Below are positions 34,322 to 42,856 of a stretch of 64,000 nucleotides of DNA, one piece after another. The position numbers and the translations under genes were made by a program. The number at the start of each line of letters is the position of its first letter. Positions within the stretch are counted from its first letter, which is position 1. The notes under the pieces were generated by a model. The model was not told where the DNA came from and ran no database searches. It saw only the letters and a program-made list of their open reading frames with translations. This DNA is from Anaerolineales bacterium (GTDB lineage: Bacteria; Chloroflexota; Anaerolineae; 4572-78; J111). Location of the stretch: contig JABTUW010000006.1 in the NCBI GenBank assembly GCA_015075185.1, forward strand, positions 372,001-436,000. The letters run 5' to 3'.

Positions 34322-34430
34322 TACTACTCAGCCCCATGTCATTTCGAGGCCGTAGGCCGAGAAATCCCAGGAGCGCCACATAGGCATTAGGGATTTCTCC
34401 CTTCGGTCGAAATGACATACCTGAGCAGTT
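34322..34430. repeat. Dispersed TGTCATTTCGAGGCC palindromic repeat, member 1
   Basis: TGTCATTTCGAGGCCGTAGG...GAGAAATCCC is mirrored by GGGATTTCTC...GGTCGAAATGACA (34337-34417), bordered by short CTCAG/CTGAG arms. A second, nearly identical copy lies at 60913-61022. The repeat and flanking TTACGATTT words fill the 213-bp gap between the ATPase and permease genes. Confidence 0.85.
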
Positions 34431-34505
34431 ACTTACGATTTACGGTTACGCATCACGCATCACGTTTTACCCGGTGTTTAGCCTTAAATCAAAGGAATCA
34501 ATCCT

Positions 34506-35795
34506 ATGCAACTCTGGGAAAGTATTCTCGTTGCTTTACGAGCCTTAACGGTTAATAAGCTGCGGACGGTGTTGACCATGCTGGGGATCATTATTGGCGT
34601 GGCCGCGGTGATTGCCCTGATCTCTATCGGCAATGGCTTTCGCCAGCAGATCAACGAAGATTTGGGCAGTCTGGGCACTAATGTCTTGACGATCTTTTCG
34701 GGTCGGTTCTCGATCTTTGGCCCCGGCAGCGAGGAGGAGAACCAGCCGCGCACCGAGCAGAAAAAGAAACCTCCCGAGCCGCTGACATTGGGCGACGCCG
34801 AGGCGTTGAGCGACCCTCTGCGCGTAACCAACGTGGTTGCCGTTGCCCCCGAGTACAACGTCAACTCGGCCCGGAGCGTGGTCCGCGGTCAGCAGGAAGC
34901 CGAAAATATCTCGATTAGCGGCGTGACCCCGGAGTACGCCAGCGTCCGCAACACCGTCCCGGAACTGGGCGAGTTTGTTACCCAGGAGCATGTGGACCGG
35001 CGGGCGCGGGTGGCCGTGCTGGGGGCCAGGGTGGTTGAGCAGCTATTTGAAGCCTACGAATATCCGCTTGGCGAAGCGGTCAGAATTAACGGGGTATCGT
35101 TTGAAGTGATTGGTGTGCTGGAGAAAAAAGGCCAGGCCGGCTTTGGCGGCGACCAGGATAGTGTCATCCTCATTCCCATCACCACCGCCCAAACTCGCCT
35201 CGACAATGCCGGCGCCTTTCGCGGCAGTCTGGTCGTCTCCAGCCTCTATCTTCAGGTTGATACCCAGGAGAACATGAACGCTGTGTCTGACCAAGTGACT
35301 GTGGTTATGCGCGAGCGCCATCGCCTGGGCGACGAGTACCAGAATGATTTTACCATTATTAACCAGGCCCAACTGCTCGAATTTGGGAATAACATCGCCG
35401 CCGGCCTCACCGCCTTTTTAGGTTCTATCGCCGGTGTATCACTGTTCGTGGGTGGTATTGGCATTATGAACATTATGCTGGTTTCTGTCACCGAGCGGAC
35501 CCGCGAAATCGGCATCCGCAAAGCCGTCGGTGCTAAACGGCACGATATCCTGCTCCAATTCCTGGTTGAAGCCATTGTCATTTCTTTGATTGGTGGTTTT
35601 ATGGGGATTGGCCTGGGCTATGGGATTGCCTTTGTCATACCTACCATAATTCCCAATTTGGGCAGCACAGTAGTGACGCCTGGCTCGATTCTGCTGGCAA
35701 CCGGCTTTGCCAGCGCGATTGGCCTGTTTTTTGGCGTCTATCCCGCTACCCGCGCCGCCCGGCTGCGGCCGATTGAGGCGTTGCGGTACGAATAG
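34506..35795 (+). CDS. MacB-type ABC transporter permease
   Basis: 429 residues. The first membrane helix (about 18-40, RTVLTMLGIIIGVAAVIALI) is preceded by the usual short amphipathic stretch. A large outside MacB periplasmic core domain follows (about 45-290: LGTNVLTIFSG, VVAVAPEYN, VAVLGARVVEQLF). Three further helices form the FtsX-type C-terminal half (about 305-335, 355-380, 395-415), with ERTREIGIRKAVGAKRHDIL in the cytoplasmic loop. This gives the four-helix topology of MacB. It is the cognate permease for the ATPase upstream. Confidence 0.94.
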   Translation: MQLWESILVALRALTVNKLRTVLTMLGIIIGVAAVIALISIGNGFRQQINEDLGSLGTNVLTIFSGRFSIFGPGSEEENQPRTEQKKKPPEPLTLGDAEALSDPLRVTNVVAVAPEYNVNSARSVVRGQQEAENISISGVTPEYASVRNTVPELGEFVTQEHVDRRARVAVLGARVVEQLFEAYEYPLGEAVRINGVSFEVIGVLEKKGQAGFGGDQDSVILIPITTAQTRLDNAGAFRGSLVVSSLYLQVDTQENMNAVSDQVTVVMRERHRLGDEYQNDFTIINQAQLLEFGNNIAAGLTAFLGSIAGVSLFVGGIGIMNIMLVSVTERTREIGIRKAVGAKRHDILLQFLVEAIVISLIGGFMGIGLGYGIAFVIPTIIPNLGSTVVTPGSILLATGFASAIGLFFGVYPATRAARLRPIEALRYE

Positions 35796-35811
35796 AAATG
35801 GAGGGATGCAA

Positions 35812-35863
35812 GGCTGGAGGATTGGTCAAAAATCCAATTTCCCAGCCCTCCAATCCTCCAACC
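35812..35863. repeat. Inverted repeat, GGCTGGA type, member 2
   Basis: GGCTGGAGGATTGG (35812-35825) against CCAATCCTCCAACC (35850-35863), one mismatch. It is similar in design and in flanking words to the repeat at 33480-33559. Confidence 0.65.
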
Positions 35864-35880
35864 CTCCAATGAGGATGATA

Positions 35881-37401
35881 ATGAGAATCTGGATTGTCCT
35901 GAATTTGCTGATCTTGCTAATCTTAACTGCCTGCGCGCCGAGCAACGTTACGCCCACGCCGACGATTGTGCGGCTGGACCGTTCGGCGCTGACGCCGACA
36001 CTGCCGCTAGAGGCGGTCGCTGACGCGCCCGCTACGGCAACGCCTATTCCCTTTCCCAGCGTTACGCCCACCCCCACGCCTTTTAGTTCTGCCCTTTTGA
36101 CGACGCCTACGCCTATAGCTGAGGTTCCGGCGGAGACGATCAATCCTACCGCAGGAGTCTCCACGCCCCAGGTAGAGATTATTACCGCCGGATTGAATGT
36201 GCGGCAGGGGCCAGGGGTCAACTATCCGGCCATTGCTACTGTCGCTCAGGGTGATGTGTTAAACGTTACCGGCATCAGCGCCAATCGCAACTGGCTCCAA
36301 ATTGTCACTCCTAAGGGCCAGCCTGGCTGGATTTCAGCCCAGCCCGAATTTACTCGACTTACCGGCTCGCTCGATGAGGTACCGGTGGTCAATTCCGCCG
36401 CTGGGCCGGAAGTAGGCTCCCCTTCCGGCGGTCAACGGGCAACCAAAAACGCGGGTCGGCTGGTCTTTATGACCGGCAGCGGCGGTGATTTGTACGCAAT
36501 CAATAGTGATGGCACGAATCTGCGCCACTTAGCCAGCGGCGTGATTGATCCGGTGGTCTCGCCGGATGGCCGGCAGGTCGCTTTTACCCGCTGGGACGGA
36601 GCCGAGTTTGGCACGCTTTATGTGCTGAACCTCGACGGCAGCGGCGAGCGGGCCATTCTGAGCGAAACCCGCCAGGCCAAATCCCCGGCCTGGTCGCCGG
36701 ACGGCCAGGAGATCATTGTCTCCTTCCAGCATGGCGGCTTGCGTGACCCCTCCCCCGAGTGTCGCACCTTTGATGTTGACGATGGGTTCCAGTTGCCGGG
36801 GAATATCAAAATCACCAAAACGCATGTCGGCGTCAATGGGGTGACGGTTTGTTTTGTACGTCTGGAAGATTTGCAGTGGAGCTTGCGCCGGGTCAATGTG
36901 GCTACCGGCAAATTTGAAGACATGCCCGCCGATACGTACACTTACAACCCGGCCTGGGACCCCACTAACCCCTGGCGGGTCATCTACGACGGCGACAAGG
37001 GGCTGATGCAGCTTGACGTGACCAACGGCAGCCGCCAGCCAATCACCACCGACTTGCGCGATACGGGGCCGGTTTTCTCGCCTGATGGCGCCCAATTGGC
37101 TCTCACTTACAAGCAGCACGATCACTGGGAAGTCTATACTTACGATCTGAAAACCGGTGCCCGCCGCCGGCTGACCAAGCCGCCTATCCTGGCCGACCCG
37201 CAGTACAACAGCGCTGCTCCAGCCTGGTCGCCCGATGGGACTCAACTCGCCTTTGTCACCGACCGCAGCGGCAAGTGGGAAATCTGGGTGATGAACCCCG
37301 ACGGCAGCAACCAGCATCCGCTCTTCGCGCCTGAAGTGCAGGCGCAACTGGGGCTGGCATATCACGGGGTCAATGAGCGCATGCTGAATTGGATCAGGTA
37401 G
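35881..37401 (+). CDS. Lipoprotein with SH3b domain and TolB/WD40-like propeller
   Basis: 506 residues. The start is placed at ATG 35881, six bases after GAGG; upstream codons in the same frame overlap the permease gene and a repeat. Signal peptide with lipobox LTAC (Cys about 18). A Thr/Pro/Ala-rich linker is followed by a bacterial SH3 domain (about 100-160, AGLNVRQGPGVNYPAIATV, ...NWLQIVTPKGQPGWI). The rest (about 190-500) is a TolB-like propeller with SPDGRQVAFTRW, PAWSPDGQEIIVSF, VFSPDGAQLALTY and PAWSPDGTQLAFVTDRSG. SH3b domains often bind cell-wall or surface polymers. It may be an outer partner of the MacA/MacB-type exporter (inference). Confidence 0.88.
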   Translation: MRIWIVLNLLILLILTACAPSNVTPTPTIVRLDRSALTPTLPLEAVADAPATATPIPFPSVTPTPTPFSSALLTTPTPIAEVPAETINPTAGVSTPQVEIITAGLNVRQGPGVNYPAIATVAQGDVLNVTGISANRNWLQIVTPKGQPGWISAQPEFTRLTGSLDEVPVVNSAAGPEVGSPSGGQRATKNAGRLVFMTGSGGDLYAINSDGTNLRHLASGVIDPVVSPDGRQVAFTRWDGAEFGTLYVLNLDGSGERAILSETRQAKSPAWSPDGQEIIVSFQHGGLRDPSPECRTFDVDDGFQLPGNIKITKTHVGVNGVTVCFVRLEDLQWSLRRVNVATGKFEDMPADTYTYNPAWDPTNPWRVIYDGDKGLMQLDVTNGSRQPITTDLRDTGPVFSPDGAQLALTYKQHDHWEVYTYDLKTGARRRLTKPPILADPQYNSAAPAWSPDGTQLAFVTDRSGKWEIWVMNPDGSNQHPLFAPEVQAQLGLAYHGVNERMLNWIR

Positions 37402-37414
37402 CAAACGACGAATA

Positions 37415-37475
37415 AGAGGACACCTTCGCCTTAGTCTGTTGAAGACTTTTATTACGAGCGGAAAAGGTGTCCTCT
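37415..37475. terminator. Long-stem hairpin between convergent genes
   Basis: A 12-bp perfect inverted repeat (AGAGGACACCTT 37415-37426, AAGGTGTCCTCT 37464-37475) lies between the convergent lipoprotein and DhaK genes. No clean T-run follows on either side, so it is a probable but unproven bidirectional terminator. Confidence 0.5.
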
Positions 37476-37496
37476 CACAAAGTTAGGTAAAATAGG

Positions 37497-38540
37497 TTAG
37501 AAGACGCGGATGGGGATTTCGGCGGGCGCGGTGAAGAGTTTTTTCAACTGGTCATCAACCTTGCACAGGGTGATGGACATTCCGGCCATCTCCAGGGAGG
37601 TGCAGTACTCGCCCACGTAGCTGCGCCAAATCTTGATCCCTTTCTCCTCCAACTTCTGGTGGGCATAGCCGTACACCAGGTACAACTCGGAGATGGGTGT
37701 GCCTCCCAGGCCATTGACCATCAAGGCCACTTCATCGCCACTCTTGAAGGCCGGGTCCGCCGTACCGGTCTGCTGGCCTCTTTCATCAAACATGGGCTTG
37801 CGGTCGGTTAAAATGGCCTGGAGCATTTCATCAACAATCTCATTGGCGCTGACCAGCTTCTTGCGGGCGCGGCCGGGTTCGCCGTGGATGCCCACGCCCA
37901 TCTCGATCTCATCCTCTTGCAGGGTGAAGATCGGTTGCCCCTTGGCCGGCGGCGTGCAGCCGGTCAGAGCCATGCCCATCGAGCGGGTCACCGAGTTGAC
38001 CTTTTGGCCCAATTCAACTAGTTCATCGAGGGAAGCGCCCTGTTCCGAGGCGGCCCCAACCGCTTTGATGACAAAGAAGTTGCCGGCCACGCCGCGCCGT
38101 CCAACCGTCCAGGTGCTGTCCTGCACGGCGACATCGTCGTCAACATAGATGGTTTTGACCAAAATATCTTCGGCGTCCAGCATTTCGGCGGCGGTTTCAA
38201 AGGACATGCGGTCGCCGGTGTAGTTGTTGACGATGTGCAGAATGCCTTTGGGTGAGGCCAGGAGTTTGGAGGACTCGACCACGTTGCCCATGGGTGGGGC
38301 AGCGAAGACATCGCCGGGACAGGCGGCATCGAGCATACCTTTGCCCACAATCATAATGTGAGCGGGTTCATGGCCTGAGCCGGAACCCTGAACGATGGAC
38401 ACTTTGTTAGGATTGGGGGCGTCGGCCCGCATAATTAGGTTGTATTCCGGCACATACTTGATGCTGCCGGGGTTGGCCGCGGCAATCCCTTTCATCATCT
38501 CGGCCACAAAGTTCTTGGGGTCATTCACTAACTTCTTCAT
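37497..38540 (-). CDS. dhaK: Dihydroxyacetone kinase subunit DhaK-like
   Basis: 347 residues from ATG 38540, preceded by AAAGGAG; the longer frame upstream lacks a site. It is the ketose-binding Dak1 domain: GSGSGHEPAH with His57, DVFAAPPMGNV, HIVNNYTGDRMSFETAAEM and EMGVGIHGEPG with His219. The latter is the residue that binds the substrate carbonyl covalently in E. coli DhaK. Together with DhaL (40329) it would phosphorylate dihydroxyacetone or a related ketose such as erythrulose. No PTS-type DhaM is visible in the window, so ATP may be the direct donor (inference). It is the last gene of the GntR-headed (-) cluster. Confidence 0.92.
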   Translation of the reverse strand: MKKLVNDPKNFVAEMMKGIAAANPGSIKYVPEYNLIMRADAPNPNKVSIVQGSGSGHEPAHIMIVGKGMLDAACPGDVFAAPPMGNVVESSKLLASPKGILHIVNNYTGDRMSFETAAEMLDAEDILVKTIYVDDDVAVQDSTWTVGRRGVAGNFFVIKAVGAASEQGASLDELVELGQKVNSVTRSMGMALTGCTPPAKGQPIFTLQEDEIEMGVGIHGEPGRARKKLVSANEIVDEMLQAILTDRKPMFDERGQQTGTADPAFKSGDEVALMVNGLGGTPISELYLVYGYAHQKLEEKGIKIWRSYVGEYCTSLEMAGMSITLCKVDDQLKKLFTAPAEIPIRVF

Positions 38541-38699
38541 CGAACTAATCTCCTTTAAATATAAATATAATAAATTTTTTTGCAGGCCTCTTTTAGGGAG
38601 ACCTACTACCCCTAAATGGGGAAGAACACTGTAGGTTGACTTTCTCATGCCGCCTTGGTTGCCGGCCCCAAAACCCCCCTCAGAATCTGGCTTCTGGGC

Positions 38700-39926
38700 T
38701 TAAGCCGCTACCGGCTCGCGTCCCCTGACGGCGGCTGCACGCTGTCCGACATATTCTTCCAGGCCGACCATTGCCTTTGAGAAGTTGGCAACGGTGTCCA
38801 CCGTTGCCGGGTGGTCATTAAACTGTTCTAACCACATCCCGTTCGGGTCATAGGCCTGAATGGCGTAGGGGATTTGCATCAATTTGTCCAGGACCCTTGA
38901 GGGAACCTGCACTGTCTCGATATCCTCAAACGTGAGGTTATCACCGATCTCGAACAGTGGCTCCAGTACATACGGCGGGCAGGTAAAAACGACATCCCCG
39001 GCCAATTTTTCCAGATCCCAGAACCTTGATTTGCCGACCACCAGAGGCCCCTGCCGCATTGAGCAGGCCAGCATCTTGCTGGGGAAGCCGTCCTCCTTAA
39101 GTAGACGGTAGGCGCGTTGAAAGACAGCGATCCCGAACCAATGTTTTTCCTGCCAGGTAAGCTGAATCCCCCGCCGGCGGGCCTGCACCTCCAACGCCTC
39201 ATTTTCGGTGAGCCGCCCAACCATCATGGTAATGACAGCCCGCCACTTACTTAGATCAACCGTCTCTGGGACGTAGTAAGAACCTTTCTGAACCAGATGC
39301 AACCCTTCCTGAGTGGCTCTGGCCGACTCCATGATCTGCGGGAGAGTAAAGCAGACGGTGGTGTTGGTGGAGATACCTTTGGCAGCCAGTGCTCTGAGAA
39401 CATCAATACCCTGGGTGCTGCCCGGCACCTTTATCATTACGTTTGGCTGCAGCCCGCTTAACTCCTCGGCTTCGGCAATCATGATGTCTGTCTCGGTGAA
39501 CAAGCGAGGATCAAGTTGGCCTGAAATCCAACCAAAGCGCCCCTTTGACGCCTGCCAGATGGGCATCATCATCTCTGCGCCGCGTTTCACGACTTCTTTG
39601 TAGGTAAGCCAGGAAAGCTCTCTTGGGTCGAGGTCGGGGTTAGACCGGGTCAGGTCGTCAATCCACTCGTTCCAGAACTTCGGATCGCTCTTGATCGCGG
39701 TCAACGAGAGTGGCGGATTGGTGGTACAACCACGAACAAGACTTTTGGCTGGGTCCTGGGTGTTATAGAGGCGCTGAAGCTGTTCTTCCAACACTGCTCG
39801 TCTGTTCGGTTCGGCGGAATCCAGCATCTTCTGCGCCCACTTGTCGTAGACCAGGGGCGAGGAGTCCCACCACACCTCTAAATCAGGGTGCACTTTCATC
39901 AACCGTTCAACTGGACTTTCTATCAT
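38700..39926 (-). CDS. Transaldolase-family protein
   Basis: 408 residues from ATG 39926 with an excellent AAGGAGGTGG site; the longer upstream frame is not needed. TIM-barrel transaldolase motifs: CTTNPPLSLTAIK (early strand), ASKGRFGWISGQLDPRL, the Schiff-base lysine in VMIKVPGSTQGIDVLRALA (Lys166), GISTNTTVCFTLPQ, and a late segment with VFTCPPYVLEPLFE. It is longer than TalB (about 317) or fructose-6-phosphate aldolase (about 220), so it may be a distinct subgroup with its own sugar substrate. Set between DhaL and DhaK, it suggests handling of three-carbon fragments in the same pathway. Confidence 0.85.
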   Translation of the reverse strand: MIESPVERLMKVHPDLEVWWDSSPLVYDKWAQKMLDSAEPNRRAVLEEQLQRLYNTQDPAKSLVRGCTTNPPLSLTAIKSDPKFWNEWIDDLTRSNPDLDPRELSWLTYKEVVKRGAEMMMPIWQASKGRFGWISGQLDPRLFTETDIMIAEAEELSGLQPNVMIKVPGSTQGIDVLRALAAKGISTNTTVCFTLPQIMESARATQEGLHLVQKGSYYVPETVDLSKWRAVITMMVGRLTENEALEVQARRRGIQLTWQEKHWFGIAVFQRAYRLLKEDGFPSKMLACSMRQGPLVVGKSRFWDLEKLAGDVVFTCPPYVLEPLFEIGDNLTFEDIETVQVPSRVLDKLMQIPYAIQAYDPNGMWLEQFNDHPATVDTVANFSKAMVGLEEYVGQRAAAVRGREPVAA

Positions 39927-40152
39927 TCTAACCACCTCCTTGGTACAAATCAGAGCCAGCGAGGTGTTCCGAGACGTGAGGCACCGTTGAAGGTGACCGG
40001 GTTTTTCACCCACAGGAGCCTAAAATCTGGGACAGATAGGCGCCGCAGTTTACTTGGCTAAATAGGCCAAAATGTGCTACTATATACAAAGGCACGGGGC
40101 AGTTGCGGCCGATATCCGTTGTCGCTGGCAATGGATGACCCATAAGCTGTTT

Positions 40153-40307
40153 GGAAATGCTGCTGCAACAGCATTTCCGACTCGTGTTCAATTTATTTCC
40201 TTGTAAAGGTCGGGATAAGTTCCGACCTTTACATTTTAATGACAACCTGCTAAGAAACTTTCTATTCTTGCTGAAGACCCTAAAGGTCTCCAAGACCTTT
40301 AGGGTCT
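40153..40307. repeat. Cluster of three perfect hairpins between dhaL and the transaldolase gene
   Basis: Three inverted repeats in 155 bp: GGAAATGCTG/CAGCATTTCC (40153-40178), TGTAAAGGTCGG/CCGACCTTTACA (40202-40233) and AGACCCTAAAGGTCT/AGACCTTTAGGGTCT (40275-40307, 15 bp with a three-base loop). They fill most of the 402-bp gap between the two (-) genes. The last resembles a GACCCTAAAGGTC-type repeat seen in many genomes. They could end or attenuate transcription from dhaL. Confidence 0.75.
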
Positions 40308-40328
40308 GGATAGCTGAGTAGTAACTGG

Positions 40329-40973
40329 TTATGAATTAGCTTCCCAAACTTGAACCAGTTTCTCGGCCATCACGGCGATGGCAATTGAACCGGCGTCATA
40401 GGTGTTACAACTCCGTTCGCCGGTGTACGAGGCCCGACCACATTTAGCTACCCACGGTTTGATTACTTCGGTCTGTTGGCGAGCGATCTGAGCGGCGCTC
40501 TTGAGGGCATCCAGGGTAGTCCCTCCATTTTGGAGTGCTTTCTCAAATTCTTCGGTCGCAGGGACGAAGGCATCCAGCAGAGTCTTGTCGCCGAGATCAG
40601 ATTTGCCGCGCTTTTTCATCCCTTCAATGGCCGACTGGAGCATTTCAATTACGTCTGCGGAGGTCAAGTCTTGTTTGTCGCCCGCTTTAACCCCGGCTCG
40701 CAAAAAAGCTGTGCCCCAAATGCTGCCCGTAACTCCTCCAACGCTCCCCATAAATGTCTGGGCAACATCTTTGAGAAAGGTTCCGGGATTGGTCCGATTG
40801 AGGCTGTCCCACTTGGTGATGGTCACTGCTTCAAAGCCTGTGGCCAGAGAAATGCCAAAGTCGCCATCCCCGACGACGCCGTCAAGTTCAGAAAAATATT
40901 TTCGGTTTTCAAGCGCCACTTCGCCTATAGTCCGAACAATGAGTTCAGTGGTTTCAAGACTGGTATGAGCCAT
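40329..40973 (-). CDS. dhaL: Dihydroxyacetone kinase subunit DhaL-like
   Basis: 214 residues; AAGGAGAGG before the ATG. All-helical nucleotide-binding Dak2 domain: the metal-ATP motif VVGDGDFGISLATGFEAV (three Asp/Asn ligand positions, two of them in GDGD), GSVGGVTGSIWGTAFLRAG in the phosphate-binding region, GDKTLLDAFVP and GRASYTGERS near the end. It supplies the ATP- or ADP-binding half that works with DhaK. In the DhaK/DhaL split type the phosphate donor is either PTS protein DhaM with tightly bound ADP, or ATP; no DhaM gene is in view. Confidence 0.92.
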   Translation of the reverse strand: MAHTSLETTELIVRTIGEVALENRKYFSELDGVVGDGDFGISLATGFEAVTITKWDSLNRTNPGTFLKDVAQTFMGSVGGVTGSIWGTAFLRAGVKAGDKQDLTSADVIEMLQSAIEGMKKRGKSDLGDKTLLDAFVPATEEFEKALQNGGTTLDALKSAAQIARQQTEVIKPWVAKCGRASYTGERSCNTYDAGSIAIAVMAEKLVQVWEANS

Positions 40974-41137
40974 ATTCCTCTCCTTCGTGGAATATTAATA
41001 AATCGTAAAATCTAAGCAGATGGTTTTGGTGGATCAATTAGAAAAACCTTGGTGGGTAGATCAAATTCGATAGCGCCTCCCGCACAATTGATTTTTAGAC
41101 TCGGCCAAAAGATTTTCTTGGCTGGACCATAAAGACG

Positions 41138-41926
41138 TTATCTCTTGTTGCTGGCTAAAACCTTTTCCAAATCGTTCACGCTGAAGTAGCCTGCCGGCTT
41201 AGCCTCAGTACGATTTTGAATGACAACTGCCGGTTCACCGTCTGGGTCGCCCAGGCTTGAAAGAACAATGGCGGCCTCACTAAAATCTTCATTTTTGGTG
41301 AGTTCATTGCAGGTAATAATGCAGGTCATCCTGGCCGCCACAGCGGCCAACAGACCGTTGCGCGAGTCTTCCACCACGACACAATTGGCCGGGTCAAGGT
41401 TCAATTTCTCCGCGGCCAGGTTGTAAACGTCGGGGGCCGGTTTTTTGGCTTTAACCATATCGCCGGCAAAGACCCCGGCAAACTTGCTGGCAGTTTCTTC
41501 GCCCATCACATGAAAGAGCACTGCCTGTACCGAAGAGAGGGCCGAGGTCGAGCAAACAGCCAGGGTCCAGCCCTGGGCCAGCGCCTCTTCGGCCAGCCGT
41601 TTTACCCCGGGCCGGCCCGGCAAAGCTCCCAAAGCAACCAGTTCCTTGTAAATTTCGCTTTTGCGTTTGTGCCAGCCTGCGACGGTATTCCACCACTCCT
41701 CTTCCGAGCCTGGCACCTTGTAAACGGCGCGAAAGTCGTCATCCTGACCTAAACTGAACATGCGCTCCTTGCCGCCACCAATTTTGACCTTTTCGGCATA
41801 TTGGGCCAGGCTCCACTGCCAGTTAACGCCTTGTTCATGCCACATTTGATTGAAAGCAACCAGATGGCCGTCGCGTTCGGTATCGGCCAGCACGCCATCA
41901 CAGTCGAAAATGAGCGCCCTAGTCAT
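41138..41926 (-). CDS. HAD-superfamily sugar phosphatase, CbbY-like
   Basis: 262 residues. HAD motif I is FDCDGVLADTERDGHLVAFN (nucleophile and acid Asp). The cap has WQWSLAQYAEKVKIGGGKERM, close to CbbY proteins. Motif II is AVCSTSALSS, motif III KAKKPAPDVY and motif IV VVVEDSRNGLLAA. CbbY removes a phosphate from xylulose-1,5-bisphosphate in Rubisco-containing organisms. Here no Rubisco is seen, and the setting suggests another ketose or deoxysugar phosphate (inference). Its ATG overlaps the aldolase stop (ATGA), so the two are translationally coupled. Confidence 0.9.
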   Translation of the reverse strand: MTRALIFDCDGVLADTERDGHLVAFNQMWHEQGVNWQWSLAQYAEKVKIGGGKERMFSLGQDDDFRAVYKVPGSEEEWWNTVAGWHKRKSEIYKELVALGALPGRPGVKRLAEEALAQGWTLAVCSTSALSSVQAVLFHVMGEETASKFAGVFAGDMVKAKKPAPDVYNLAAEKLNLDPANCVVVEDSRNGLLAAVAARMTCIITCNELTKNEDFSEAAIVLSSLGDPDGEPAVVIQNRTEAKPAGYFSVNDLEKVLASNKR

Positions 41927-42774
41927 GCTTTACCCTCGCTCCCAAAAATCTTAAAATAGGCTTGCGCCATCTTAACCACATCACCCCGCACGGCGCCAAT
42001 GAGCTTGAGCGGGTTATATTCGGTGGGGCGCGCCTCCAAGTAATTACGGAACCCATCGGCATAGGTCTTTTTAAGGTCGGTTGAAATGTTGACTTTGGCC
42101 GCGCCCAGCGAGATTAACCGTTTGAAAACATCGTCGGTAAGGCCGCTGCCGCCGTGCAGCACCATCGGTACATTAATTGCTTCAACAAGCTGCTGCATAC
42201 GGTCGTAGCGAATGGATGGCGCTGCCTTATAAAAACCGTGGGCGGTGCCAATGGGAGGAGCATAGCAATAGATGCCGGTCTCCCGGATGAACTCAACCTC
42301 ATTATCGAGCGGCAGCAGTTCTCCCTCCTCTTCGCTGCCCACGCCATCTTCAACCCCGCCGACTGCCACCAATTCGCCCTCTACACTGGCCCCATGCTGC
42401 TTGGCCAGCTTGACGATTTCACGTGTTTTTTGGAAGTTTTCTTCGTAGCTTAAGCCGGACCCATCAAATAGAACGGAGTTCCAGCCCAACTCAAGACAGG
42501 TTTGGGCAACTTTGGGATCGGGGCAGTGGTCGAGGTGTAAGGTAACCGGGGCGGCGACCCGCTTGGCCAGATGGGTAAACGTATCCTTAATCACTTCAGC
42601 GCCCCAAAACTTTACGGTACTTACCGAAATTTGGATAATTAAGGGCGACCGAGACTCCTCGGCCGCCCTAATCAGACCATCCATGGTTATGCCATCTACA
42701 GCGTTAAAGGCAGCAACGCCATACCGCTGTTCAAAAGCTGGCCCCATTATTTCAGGTAAGGAGACGATTGACAT
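41923..42774 (-). CDS. Class II (zinc) ketose-bisphosphate aldolase
   Basis: 283 residues. Hallmarks of class II aldolases: the zinc site LHLDHCPD, EGELVAVGGVEDGVGSE, GTAHGFYKAAPSIRYDR and VLHGGSGLTDDVFKR, then AAKVNISTDLK for the phosphate-binding loop. It cleaves a ketose (bis)phosphate to dihydroxyacetone phosphate and an aldehyde; FbaA, KbaY/GatY and related enzymes share these motifs, so the sugar cannot be decided from sequence. First structural gene after the regulator, 82 bp downstream of it, and coupled to the CbbY-like phosphatase. Confidence 0.93.
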   Translation of the reverse strand: MSIVSLPEIMGPAFEQRYGVAAFNAVDGITMDGLIRAAEESRSPLIIQISVSTVKFWGAEVIKDTFTHLAKRVAAPVTLHLDHCPDPKVAQTCLELGWNSVLFDGSGLSYEENFQKTREIVKLAKQHGASVEGELVAVGGVEDGVGSEEEGELLPLDNEVEFIRETGIYCYAPPIGTAHGFYKAAPSIRYDRMQQLVEAINVPMVLHGGSGLTDDVFKRLISLGAAKVNISTDLKKTYADGFRNYLEARPTEYNPLKLIGAVRGDVVKMAQAYFKIFGSEGKA

Positions 42775-42856
42775 ATTCCAATACCTCCAATGGTTAATTA
42801 AAAATCAATTTTATTAAGATAGTTCAGTTGTTTTCAATCGAGACAGATAAGCAATC

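Noticed and set aside
36529..37404. 291-codon open frame on the (-) strand opposite the TolB-like lipoprotein
   Set aside because: No signal, domain or ribosome site; the (+) strand frame has repeated propeller motifs.
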